Source: Alisma plantago-aquatica | Lineage: Eukaryota > Streptophyta > Magnoliopsida > Alismatales > Alismataceae | Length of the DNA stretch: 64,000 nucleotides | Direction of reading: 5' to 3' | Assembly (NCBI GenBank): GCA_963693085.1 | Contig: OY856414.1 | Location: 262,846,001 to 262,910,000, forward strand | Shown here: in pieces, positions 50,781-59,983 of the stretch | Position numbering within the stretch: position 1 is the first letter of the stretch | How the letters are laid out: each line of letters starts with the position of its first letter | Position numbers and translations under genes: made by a program | Notes under the pieces: model-generated | Seen by the model: only the letters and a program-made list of their open reading frames with translations | Database searches by the model: none | What the model was told of the DNA's origin: nothing

Positions 50781-51856
50781 CTAGTCAATTGGAGGCTTTA
50801 CCTCTAGAAGTGGCAGTGGTGACGATAATGGCAAGATCTGGTTCCGGCTGCTGCTGTTGGCGCTGGATACTGGCACTGGCTTTGTCTCCGGCAGTAGGAC
50901 TGCTAGCACGGTGGCTACTGGCACTGGCTTTGGCTCCAGCAGTAGGACTCCTAGCACCAGTGAGAGGAGGACCGGCTGGAGGAGAGGACCAACGACGGTG
51001 GCGGATCCACGAACGGCGAGCTCCACGAAGGTGGTGAGCTCCACGGAGGCGGCAAGCTCCATGAACGGCGGCGAGCTCCACAAATGACAAGCTCCACGGT
51101 GGCGCTTCACGGCGGCGGCAAGGAGATCGGCGCTTCACGGCGGTGCTTCACAGCATCGGCGAGCAAGGAGATCGGCGGCGGCGAGCAAGGAGAACGCCAG
51201 AATCGCCAGACCCTAATGGCCGATTGCAATCACAGAGAGAAAGGGGAAGAGTCGGGCTCACTCGCACGATATTAAGTTAACATTCGGTGTCGGTTATTCA
51301 CAAACTGACACATAAAACTAACAGTGTCGGTTAACAACATAAACCGACACCTGTTCCCAATGATAATCGTCAGTTTTAACTAAAAAAACCGACGTCTATC
51401 TACATATGCCGATTAAAAAATTGGTTCTCAATTAATAACCATAGTCGTCGGTTGTTTTGACAATCTGACGCTCAAAGGGTGTGAAAAATTTCCCACAAAG
51501 AGCGTGGGAAAAACCATAAGTGTTGGTCATTGATGTAAAACTGACGATCAAAATGTGCCCAATTTCTATTTCGCAAATAACCTTTCATCGTCGATTTTTT
51601 AGGTAATGACCGACGCCATATGTTAAATTTTTGGAGGTAATTTTTTCACTGGAAATTTTGGATTTGGCGGTTAATTTTCAGCGTTGGTGTGTTATTAAGT
51701 AACCGACACCAAATAAAAGCAATACCCGTGTCTGGTCGCCCTTCACATATTGATGTCGGTTTATTTTATTAACTGACACTTTATTGTTTAGGTGTTAGTG
51801 TATTATTACAACCGACACCTTTAAAAGTGACGTTATAAGCCATTTTTGTAGTAGTG
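50781..51856 (-). mobile_element. CACTA-3, 5' end with GC-rich block (left end not found)
   Basis: On the minus strand the terminus reads CACTACTACAAAAATGGC (ends 51856). It is followed by subterminal motifs GTGTCGGTT and AACCGACAC, including an inverted pair at 51324-51332 and 51342-51350. These motifs differ from the GTCCCTCACAA motif at 48423, which argues for a separate element. At 50781-51270 there is a strongly GC-rich block with repeats. No matching left terminus was found, so CACTA-3 may be truncated. Alternatively 48423-51856 could be one element with mismatched ends. Confidence 0.6.
50785..51138 (-). other. GC-rich coding-like block in CACTA-3
   Basis: This is the most GC-rich stretch of the window, open in several frames on both strands (117 and 109 codons minus, 82 and 76 codons plus). 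It includes a 48-bp tandem pair (50868-50963) and several AGCTCCAC-spaced repeats (51020-51100). It could be the leader or first exon of the CACTA gene or a captured host gene fragment. No domain can be recognised, and low-complexity Ala/Ser/Arg translation is typical of any GC-rich repeat. Confidence 0.4.
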
Positions 51857-53430
51857 TGAGTGGCTATTATGCAAAATTGATTTTGGGTTGATTGTTGTGT
51901 TGGAGGAATGAAGGCTGAATACTCTCCTACAAAGTTGATTCTGAATGATGTCTTGCAGTGGGAAATAGGGATGGCAATGGTACCGGGTTTGCACACCCAG
52001 CTACCAAAACCATTCTTCCCATTGTTAATTGGTGACTGGTCGTGTCCGCCTCCCATTCTGTGGGTTAGATGGTAAATTAACTGTGGGAACCCATGGATGG
52101 GTTGGGAACCCATTTTTGGATGTGTAATCGTGCTAGTCACAACTGTGGTGTTGGAGGTTTTTTGCATCTGTCTAGAGTTGCTATTGACATCAACATGTTT
52201 TGAGCATGCTCGTCCACAGTGACAACTGAGAGGGAAGCCCTGTCACTAATGATCAAGATAAGCATATAGTGTAGCTAGCTTCCAGGGCAGTTCTGTGACT
52301 TCCGTCGTGAACCTAGGAATAGAGAAGCATAAAGACTATTGGTTCTTCCCTAGTTGCTTCACCATGATGGGGCTACACAACATAATCAATGGTAGCTTCA
52401 TCTTTAACTAATGGAGTCACCTAAAACCTGTCGGAGAACCAGTCTCTTGGAACCTGCTGTATATAGTGTCGGAGGTTAGCTTCATCTTCAGCTAATGAAG
52501 AGCCGGCTAGCTAGGGTAGGGAAGTGAGTGAGGACCTAGAAAAGAGAGGAACTAAAGTGGCGGTGGGGATACATGATCGAGGCTGAAGTTATTAGAACAT
52601 GCATCGACACACACATATCTTCGGTATATAGTGCCATTCATGCAAAAAGGATATACAAAGACATCTCAATTTACTTTCAGAATCAACTTGAGAATCCAAA
52701 AGCCAGACCCCAGATTTTTGGGCCTTTTCCCACACCATCTCCAATCTCTATCCATGACCATCACAACCACTCTTTCATGGGTGGCCACTGCAGACCAGAT
52801 GACATCGGGAGTTGCTGTGATAGAGGAAGAGTTGTTGGGGGGACATCACTCCCCAACTCAGATAGAGGCAGCAAGCCTTCTATCAACACCTATCTCAATA
52901 CATAAGTACAAACATCAGCACAAATGAGGTACACTGCAACACAAACATGGAGCAATCCTACTCTGAGTTACCCACAAAGAACTCAGCCAAGATATGGACC
53001 AGATCCAACCTCTCAGCCTGCTCATGGTGGAACCCATGCCCCATGTTCAGCAGCTGGCAACTTCTTAAATATGGTAGAACTAACAGTAGTGTTTCCATCT
53101 TTTGGATCCATCTACTCTACATTGAACTAGGAACTCAACCACTGATCATTCTAATAGATCAGTAGTTTTGAAAACACTAATTGTTCCCAGTATGAAACAC
53201 TTGCTGCACATTGTGTTGAAACTGACACAGTACTTATCCATGATGTTAAACCAGTGATGTCATGTTGTTACCTCAATATTCTGGTTCATGGATGGTGTGA
53301 ATGGAACCAAGGAGGAAATACTTTTTGGTTGATGATTTTGAGGGTGACTTTGAGCAGGAGATGACCAACATCCAAATGAAGCCTTCAAAATAAAAACAAA
53401 ATTGTTTTAATTAATAAACATTAGGCAATG
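51857..53430. other. Region between CACTA-3 terminus and CACTA-2 repeat exon; no clear gene
   Basis: Probably an intron or spacer of CACTA-2. Several overlapping short frames at 52573-53165 are open but show no domain. A TAGGGATGGCAATGG string at 51967 resembles the start of some plant hAT elements, but no partner end was seen. Confidence 0.35.
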
Positions 53431-53441
53431 AAATGTTATAT

Positions 53442-53800
53442 TCATTGAAATTTAGGTACATGCGACTGATCTTGTGTGGGAAACACACACGGATTTTCCC
53501 TTGCGCTAATACTTCTCATGGGAAAGGCACCAGCATTGGTCCCACTATTCCCACTTTGTGTTGGAAAGGCACTCACATTGGTCCCTACGCTAAGACCCTG
53601 TGTGGGGAACATGCCTACATTGGCCCCAAATCCATCACTTTGTGCAGGAATGGCACTCACATTGGCCCCTGTTCTAAGACCATGTGTGGGAAACATTCCT
53701 ACATTGGCCCCACATCCATCACTTTGTGTGGGAATCACAGGTGTAGCTCCAACATTCATGGCATGTGCAGTTCTCCCCATTTGAACACCACCAACCTTGT
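53442..53800 (-). pseudogene. Repeat-rich exon of CACTA-2 gene (GANVGMFPTQ repeats)
   Basis: The minus-strand frame encodes alternating GANVGMFPTQ and GTNVSAFPTQS-type units, about 14 residues each, joined into 28-residue pairs. The DNA shows two clean 84-bp units at 53568-53651 and 53652-53735 with degenerate units on both sides. The repeats are hydrophobic/proline/glutamine-rich, and the frame is open across 130 codons, longer than most frames in the window. Their function is unknown. Confidence 0.72.
53568..53735 (-). repeat. 84-bp tandem repeat (two units) within coding exon
   Basis: Units 53568-53651 and 53652-53735 align without gaps. Both contain GGCACTCACATTGG and CTACATTGGCCCCA. Each contains two half-units, so the array began from a 42-bp element. 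Confidence 0.88.
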
Positions 53801-55418
53801 ATGTATAATTAATAAAAATGTTATAGGAAATCATAGAAATGAAATGAAATACAATTTTAAGAAACCATACAATTAATTAGGATAACTTGTGATTGTTGAT
53901 ACCAATTCATTAGTTGTGATACTGTGCTTTCCAAAGTGACCACTTTTTTTAAAAGCTCATTAAATGCATCATATAAAGTGATATTATGAAGAGAATAAGC
54001 TTCAAGTCAAATACTTTTTGGCAATCAAAACTTTCTTAGAAAGATTAAAATTACTTTTTTTTGCATTATGTTCCTCATATAGCATTTCATATCTTAGGCG
54101 AGCAGCTTTTCCCCTATGTCCTGCATCCTTGTGGCCAACTCCAATACTACGAACCCTAGTCTTCTTTACAGGTCTGATTAGATCCAAATATGCTTGTCGA
54201 GTGAGTTCATAAAATTGTTGATGATCCAATCCCTCTTGGTTTGCAATTTGATTGCCCATGATTTCAGATATTTGTTGTTGTTACAAAGATTAACCATACA
54301 GTGAGATGAAAATAGTTTAGCATAAAAGAAAGACACATTATATCCATTAACTGAACGTCAAGTTATTAATCTCCTACCACATTTGGACTTTTTTCATACA
54401 CCTTCTCCAAAAATTTGTTAAGTGGTACCCTTGGTTGCTCATCATTGACCTATATTTAATATGAAAAGGTACAAACATACACTAAGATATAAAATACATT
54501 TGAAGCTGAACAAAACAACACAAAATTTAAAAGATAACTAGATGTTAGTGTGATAGAAGAAGTTAGTTGAAATACCATTTCATCCCTATAGCAACTCCAT
54601 GGCTTTGATCTTGTGGTATGATCCATTACCTTCTTTGCTCTATTTGCCTTATTCATCTCAAAAATTCTCTAAAGAACCATAAACATTCAACTCAAAGTAT
54701 ATGATTAAAAATTGAAGAAATTATTTTACAATACCTTGGATTTTTCAGTTTCCCACATCTTCACTAGATTTTCAAACTGCTCAACATCTAGTGAAGCATT
54801 TTTCTCGATTTGCTTCCTCATTAGTCGTGGATTATGTTTATACTTTTCATAGTAGTTCATCTTCACCCTTGACCTCCAAACTAATATCCCTTTACTTATG
54901 TGTTCATCAATGTGATTCCATGCATTAGGATTATCACCTAAATCAAAGTATTCCTGAAATACCAAATGTTAGGAGAAAGGTTTATACCGAACCAACAAAG
55001 ACGAATATAATTTGAGATGTGGAAGCAAACCTCAATACATGCTTTTCTATCATCAAAGGCTTGTCGAGGTTGTTCAGTCCACTTTAGATCTAAATGCCAC
55101 ATATGAGGCTTTCTAGCTAACATATTGCAATACTGATTCAACTTTGCACCATTATCTCCAATAACATCCCCATTTTCATCCCATTGAATCTTGTGTCTTA
55201 GTTCCCCTGACTTAGGAAGTAGGTTTGCCTCACTTGCAACCCCTCACCCAATTTTTTTTTACATCTTCTTCATCCTATGAAGACTCAATGTATTCATTGT
55301 TCATGACATGCTCAGTTTCAACCTCATCATTTAAAGGTTGCCTCTCAATGGGGGTGGACAAAGAGGGCTGACTTTGTCCAAGATTGATACTTGATCTGGT
55401 GAACCTTCTCCCATCCAT

Positions 55419-55893
55419 CCTACAAACAATAAAATTTAAAATGCAACAGTAAAAACAATAGAAACTAGCTGTAGTAAAAAATGTAAACTGTTTGAGCTGC
55501 AATAAAAACATGTAAACTGTTTGAGCTATAGTAAAAACATGTTCAAGTGGCAAAAAAAAAAGTGTAAACTATTTGAGCATGTTTGAGAAGTGGATTTCTT
55601 GCATGGAAATTTAGAAAATCAAAATCAACTACCTATACAAAAAATAGTAAGAATCCCCAGATCATACACTAATTGAAAACACATATGTGATAACAAAATT
55701 GAATCCAGAACCAAGGACCGTTGTAACAAAATTTGTTTTTATTTTCACCACTTTTTGAATAAAAATTCAAAGTAAGAACAATGATATACTATAATTATTC
55801 ATTGGATCCGTCAACAAAAGATCCTTCAATGTCACTCCTAGACCTAGTTACATCATCATTATTGTCATTGTCAAATGAATAAATTTGTGAAGC
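55419..55893. other. Upstream region of CACTA-2 Transposase_24 gene
   Basis: AT-rich sequence with a short duplicated ACATGTAAACTGTTTGAGC-like segment (near 55483 and 55508, and again at 55562). No coding sequence was recognised. It probably separates the missing TNP2 gene from the Transposase_24 gene. Confidence 0.45.
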
Positions 55894-56184
55894 TGTAACA
55901 CCCGGGGCCACTGCCCAAGGCTCTAGTAGAGGTTCAGGAATGATGACTGGCCCCACAGACCACCACTAGCTTTAATTACGCACTTTGTCCACACTAACGC
56001 ACAAGCCAGGGTCAACTTCCCGACTGCTCACCCATCCCAATACTACTCCAAGCTGAGTACACTTAACTTTGGAGTTCTTTAGTGATGAGCTCCCGAAAAA
56101 GGAGGTGCACCTTGGTGATATGGGTAGTCCAATCATTCCTTAGAAGATCTTTTTATCTGAGGCCTCAAATCCTGGGATGTTACA
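55894..56184 (-). repeat. Cassandra 3' LTR (291 bp)
   Basis: The complete LTR on the minus strand starts TGTAACATCCCAGG and ends CCGGGTGTTACA. It aligns with the partial LTR at 56436-56622. By eye they differ at about one position in ten in the shared part. The five bases left of it, gaagc, would be one target duplication; the partner is beyond the window. Confidence 0.9.
56016..56078 (-). promoter_or_regulatory. 5S-rRNA-like internal promoter segment in Cassandra 3' LTR
   Basis: The minus strand reads AACTCCAAAGTTAAGTGTAC, then GGAGTAGTATTGGGATGGGT, then a GGGAAG end. Plant 5S rRNA has AACTCCGCAGTTAAGCGTGC, GAGAGTAGTACTAGGATGGG and a GGGAAG end in the same order. Box A (AGTTAAG), the GAGTAGTA intermediate element and box C (GGATGGGTGA) are recognisable, each with substitutions. 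These are the RNA polymerase III/TFIIIA sites. Confidence 0.92.
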
Positions 56185-56421
56185 ATCTCCCCCACTTAGA
56201 CTCTTGATGTCCTCATCAAGGCTCAATATACGACCTCATAATATTACCCCATTTCAGTGTAGACCCTTAATGGCCCATGGACACCCATCTCCCGATCACA
56301 GAATACCAGTGCAAGGGTGGCTACATCACCGTGGATAGTCCTTTCCAACATGCCTGGACCATACGGCTCAAGACTGGCATGCCACATGCCCATGTGGGCC
56401 CCACCTACTGGAGGGGTTATG

Positions 56422-56433
56422 GCTCTGATACCA
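56422..56433 (-). other. Primer binding site of Cassandra
   Basis: Plus-strand GCTCTGATACCA (within GGCTCTGATACCA, 56421-56433) is the complement of TGGTATCAGAGC, the initiator Met tRNA site, two bases from the LTR at 56436. It proves the minus orientation. Confidence 0.92.
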
Positions 56434-56435
56434 TT

Positions 56436-56622
56436 TGTAACACCTGGGACCACTGCCCAAGGCTCTAGTAGAGTTTCAGGAATGACAAATGGCCCCACAG
56501 ACCACCACTAGCCTTAACTGTGCACTTTGTCCACACAGATGTGCAAGCCAGGGTCAACTTCCCGACTGGTCACCCATCCCAGTACTTCTCCAAGCTGAGC
56601 ACACTTAACTTTGGAGTTCTTT
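56436..56622 (-). repeat. Cassandra 5' LTR, truncated by gypsy E3 insertion
   Basis: Homologous to 55894-56080, including the 5S-like segment at 56558-56620. It stops at the E3 LTR start. The remaining 100 or so bases of the LTR should lie beyond the far end of E3. Confidence 0.9.
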
Positions 56623-57575
56623 TATTACAACCCCAATTTTTGGGTTCCTTTGGTGAGAAATGTAATTTCCCATATTAAAGATATTGGAACACATAATGAT
56701 ATAATTTGTCTTGAATAAATGGATTTCTTTTACAATAGCCTTGATGATTGTGTTGTGGGCTTTATTGGCTATTGGGCCCGATAACAAGGAAAATCCAATT
56801 AGTAAATGAATAATTAAGTTTTTGAGAAAAGAAAGGTGTAGAAACCTCCAGAAGGCAAAAGAACTTAATCCAAAGATGGATTTCATGCCACATGGGTTCC
56901 TTGGGTCCCAAGGAATCCAAAGTTGCAAAGATAATGCAAAAAGAAAAGAAAAGATCAATTAAGTATTTCTTTATTAAGAAAGAAATTGAAAACAATGGTA
57001 AAATGTGGAAATAAGTAAAAAGAGGTACAATTGAGTTATCCTTAGTGGAATTTCGTATCCCAAGGATTCCTAATGATAAAAGGAATACCGATGAGGAAAA
57101 TAAAAGAGAAACAAAGAGAAATTCTCAAAAAGAGTTATTTTAATAAGAAATACACAAGATAATGGGAAGTAATGCATATAGATGCATCTAGAAGGATAAC
57201 GAGTAACCTTGGAAAGGAATTTTGAATTATTATAATTGCTTGGGGTCCAAGGAGCCCAATGAATAAAAAGAGGAAAGAGAAAATACCCATAACAGAAAAT
57301 AAGAAGATAATGAGAGTATACAAGATAATGCATGATTTTGGGGTTTTGTTAAAAAGGAAGTAATTTCTATTAAAAGAGAATAGAAATTCGTTCCTATGGA
57401 TTAAAAAGCAAGAATAAAGAGATTAGGTGAGAGGAATTTCGAATTCCTAAAAATCTAATGCACAAAGTACATGAAGAGAGACAAAAGGATACTTCTAAAG
57501 CAAGGAAAATCCCTTTCCTATAAGGAGAAGTCGTGATTGCTTTGTGGGAAAGCAATCTGGGGCGTGGATACCACC

Positions 57576-57586
57576 CTATATAAAGG
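57576..57586 (+). promoter_or_regulatory. TATA box in E3 LTR
   Basis: CTATATAAAGG about 0.95 kb into the LTR, within the upstream part of the GC-rich block, as in the other LTRs of the family. Confidence 0.65.
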
Positions 57587-59351
57587 GGTAAAGCCATGGT
57601 CGAGGTCCATAGAGAGAAACCCACATCCTCCTCTCTTATCCCTATCTTCTTCTTCCTTGTTTTCACCTTCAAACCCTAACCAAGAAGGTTTAGTGCTATT
57701 CCTAGAGGACGGAGGGTTGTAGTGAGGTCTTGTTAAAGGCAAGAAGCATCCGTGGAGATCCCAGGAGGATCGGCTAACCAACCCTACCCTGGCCTTCGGA
57801 CGACCTCCGTCATATGGCTGTAGAACTGCCGTAAACTGTAGCAAACCACAACAGTAGTCACAGGAAGATCAAGCCAATAACAACCATCTTTGGCCACATT
57901 TCAGTGGTGCCCCGAGGGCGCTAGGTTACAACGGAGTTGGGGCGACCATGGACGGCCACCCCTGAGCCCAGAAGAGGGGAGGACAGACCTCTGACACGCT
58001 ACAGGTCGTGCGAGGTTAGGTCGTCGCGAGGTATATGATGAGCAAGAGGTCATTGGATGGATATACCCTCCGGGGTATGAAGCGCTGACTATTTAAGTGA
58101 GGGGCAAAATCGTCTTTTAATTATAATTCCAAACCAGGCGGGCCACAGTGCATGGGAACATGGCAACATGGAGCTCTCAAATTGGTCAGAGTAAGTGAAT
58201 TTGCTAAATTCATAACTAATTAACGGTAGCTCGGATAGATGTGTATTATACATGAATTTTGATCAGGAAAACTCAAGGAATGCAATAACAATATATTTGA
58301 AACCTAATTCCTCTTGAAATTCGAAAAGTAGTGTAAATGATCAAATTTAATGGATTAAAGGTTAAGAAACTCTATTTTGCTATGATTAATGTGATTAGTA
58401 GGGTTTACTTGATTATGAAAGTTGATATTAGCCTATTAATGATAAAAAGGAACATTAGGAACAAAAAGGATGAATTTTACATGTAATTAGTTAATTTAGA
58501 GTTTCATGTGCATGAATATTCTTTAATGGGCCTTGAAACCCTAATGTTGGAACATTCGACTCTTAATAACTTTAATTATTCAAAGTGGTGGATAAAGATG
58601 AGATATAATGACTCTAAGCTATTTAGAGCATTAAAGTTCCTAATTTGTGGATAAATAACCAGAAATTAGGGTTTTTGAATGAATCAAGGTAGAATTAATG
58701 GTAAATAACATTCATATGCGTATTATAGAATAATGAACTACAAAATTCATGATAAACGAGCGTAATAACTTTGTCATAGATTGAAAAGAATTAAAATCGT
58801 AGCTTTAATCTAAAAGAAGCTTAATGGAGTTAATGGATGGTTATTTGTGCATTAATCTGGAATTAAGGTTACGTGTTTGTAAAAGCTAACCTTAATAACT
58901 TTTGTGAAGGATAGATGAGAAAATTAGGGTTTAAGAGAATAAGATGGAATAAAACACTAATTGCAAAGTAAACCCTAAAAAGAGGAAGAAATCCTAAAAA
59001 GGAATAGAACCATAAGTAGCAAGATGATTTGGATAGATTTTGATAAAAAGGAAATTGAATGTAATTTTAGGATTCTTGCACTTGCTTGATTGGATGACTT
59101 GATTGATTGGATTGAATGGATTATTCTATCTCAAATCAGCCTGACAGGTATGTGGTTAATTATGGTTAATCGCATTAGTTTCCTGAGGGTTTTCTGAATG
59201 TTTCCTCGTATTGAATGCAATCTAAACAATTGGATGTTCATACTTGCAAAATTATAAACTCACTATGGCTATCACAATTATAAATAAGTGTGTATTCTCG
59301 CACCTACATGCCACCCTGATGGAAGATGCCATAAAGGTCAGGCCCAAGAGG

Positions 59352-59480
59352 GTAGACCCATGGGAACCATGAGAGGTGACCCCAGACACCAAGCTCGGGA
59401 ATGAGAAGTTGGTCTATGATGCATGACCATGGAGCACCACGAGAGGTGACTCCCAGGCACCAAGCTTGGGATTGAGAATG
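59352..59480 (+). repeat. 70-bp tandem repeat in E3 LTR
   Basis: Two units with ACCATGAGAGGTGACCCCAG (second unit: CACCACGAGAGGTGACTCCC) and ACCAAGCT, matching the pair in the solo LTR at 44174. Confidence 0.8.
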
Positions 59481-59983
59481 TGGCCTTAAGTCAATGGCAA
59501 AAGAGAAACCCTAGAGGGGTATGCCAGGGTTAGGGCAAAAGCAATGGAGAATGACACATCAAATATGTAAATTGTCTTGTTAAATAATTTGATTGTGATT
59601 ATTAAATTGTTAGCCATATCTATGAAATTTTAGATGTCCTCACATACTGGAATATTCTGATATGCTGACTGACGTTTTGTTTGTCGGTGTTTTAGGTACA
59701 AGCTTGGAAAGGAAAAACAGTAAAATGGCATATGTGAAATTAATTAAGAGTTAAAGTACAAAGGAGTATTAGTTAGAGTAGACTCCTGATGTGGATATAT
59801 GTAGATATCCCAGATTTGAAAAAGGTATGCAAAGTTTTATTTTATACCACTTTTCAGTTTAGTTAGTAAAATTTATTAATTGTTATTGATTATTTGTCAA
59901 ACCTTTGATCTGGGTTATTGGTTAACAGCTCTGACCTTTTAGTCTCCCTTAATCGGGGGTTACCAGGAGGCGGGGTCGTTACA

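Larger units (their letters stand above)
53440..55418 (-). pseudogene. CACTA-2 Transposase_24 (TNP1-like) gene, at least six exons
   Basis: The minus-strand start MDGRRFTRSS is at 55418. Exon 1 runs to 55031 (RHKIQWDENGD, GAKLNQYCNML), with one in-frame stop and a frameshift near the T run at 55252. Exon 2, 54953-54735, encodes GILVWRSRVKMNYYEKYKHN and FENLVKMWETEK. Exon 3 is 54668-54576 (NKANRAKKVMDHTTRSKPW), exon 4 is 54449-54378, and exon 5 ends 54002 with VRSIGVGHKDAGHRG. The W---L---YY-KY, W--E and N--NR---HT-GSK-W pattern is that of plant Transposase_24 proteins (Ptta/En/Spm). Four introns have GT-AG ends, and the acceptor of exon 5 appears lost. A coiled-coil tail (LLKKVVTLESTVSQLM, 53990-53890) and a repeat-rich exon follow. 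The product is a presumed DNA-binding accessory factor of transposition. Confidence 0.82.
48423..55893 (-). mobile_element. CACTA-2 transposon, 3' portion on minus strand; interrupted by Cassandra
   Basis: Starts CACTACAAAAATG at 48423, exactly where E2 homology stops. Subterminal repeats (GTCCCTCACAA and its complement) follow to about 48800. The Transposase_24 gene at 53440-55418 is on the minus strand, as expected if 48423 is the 3' end of the element. The 5' end, with the TNP2 gene, would lie right of the Cassandra/E3 insertions and outside the window. A second CACTA terminus at 51856 belongs to another element nested within it or to an alternative arrangement. Confidence 0.7.
55894..56622 (-). 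mobile_element. Cassandra-type TRIM retrotransposon with 5S-rRNA-like LTRs
   Basis: On the minus strand: a truncated 5' LTR (56622-56436), a two-base gap, the primer site GGTATCAGAGCC (within 56433-56421), a short internal region (about 250 bases) with no coding capacity, a polypurine tract (minus strand of 56185-56199) and a full 3' LTR (56184-55894, 291 bp, TGTAAC...GTTACA). Both LTRs contain a segment matching the 5S rRNA internal promoter region, the hallmark of Cassandra. Such elements are non-autonomous and need enzymes from other LTR elements. The 5' LTR is cut by gypsy E3 at 56623. Confidence 0.92.
56623..59983 (+). repeat. Gypsy E3 5' LTR (3361 bp)
   Basis: Starts TATTACAACCCCAATTTTTG (TG changed to TA) and ends GTCGTTACA before the PBS. 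Its first 200 bases and the tandem repeat region resemble the solo LTR at 41518 more than E1/E2. TATA box at 57576, GC-rich block 57530-58150, telobox motifs at 58540, 58665, 58925 and 58970, and the GAGAGGTGACCCC repeat at 59352-59480. Confidence 0.9.

Noticed and set aside
50785..51110. Ala/Ser/Arg-rich frames on both strands as real proteins
   Set aside because: Several frames are open at once because the DNA is GC-rich and repetitive. No domain supports any of them.
51967..51990. TAGGGATGGCAATGG as a hAT transposon terminus
   Set aside because: No inverted partner or 8-bp duplication was found and the motif is common in plant repeats.
53442..53834. CRISPR-like repeat array
   Set aside because: The 84-bp units are contiguous coding tandem repeats without spacers, in a plant transposon exon.
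56016..56078. A genuine 5S rRNA gene
   Set aside because: Only the internal promoter part of 5S is present. It occurs in two copies inside LTRs and is diverged, so it is a Cassandra LTR component and not a 5S gene.
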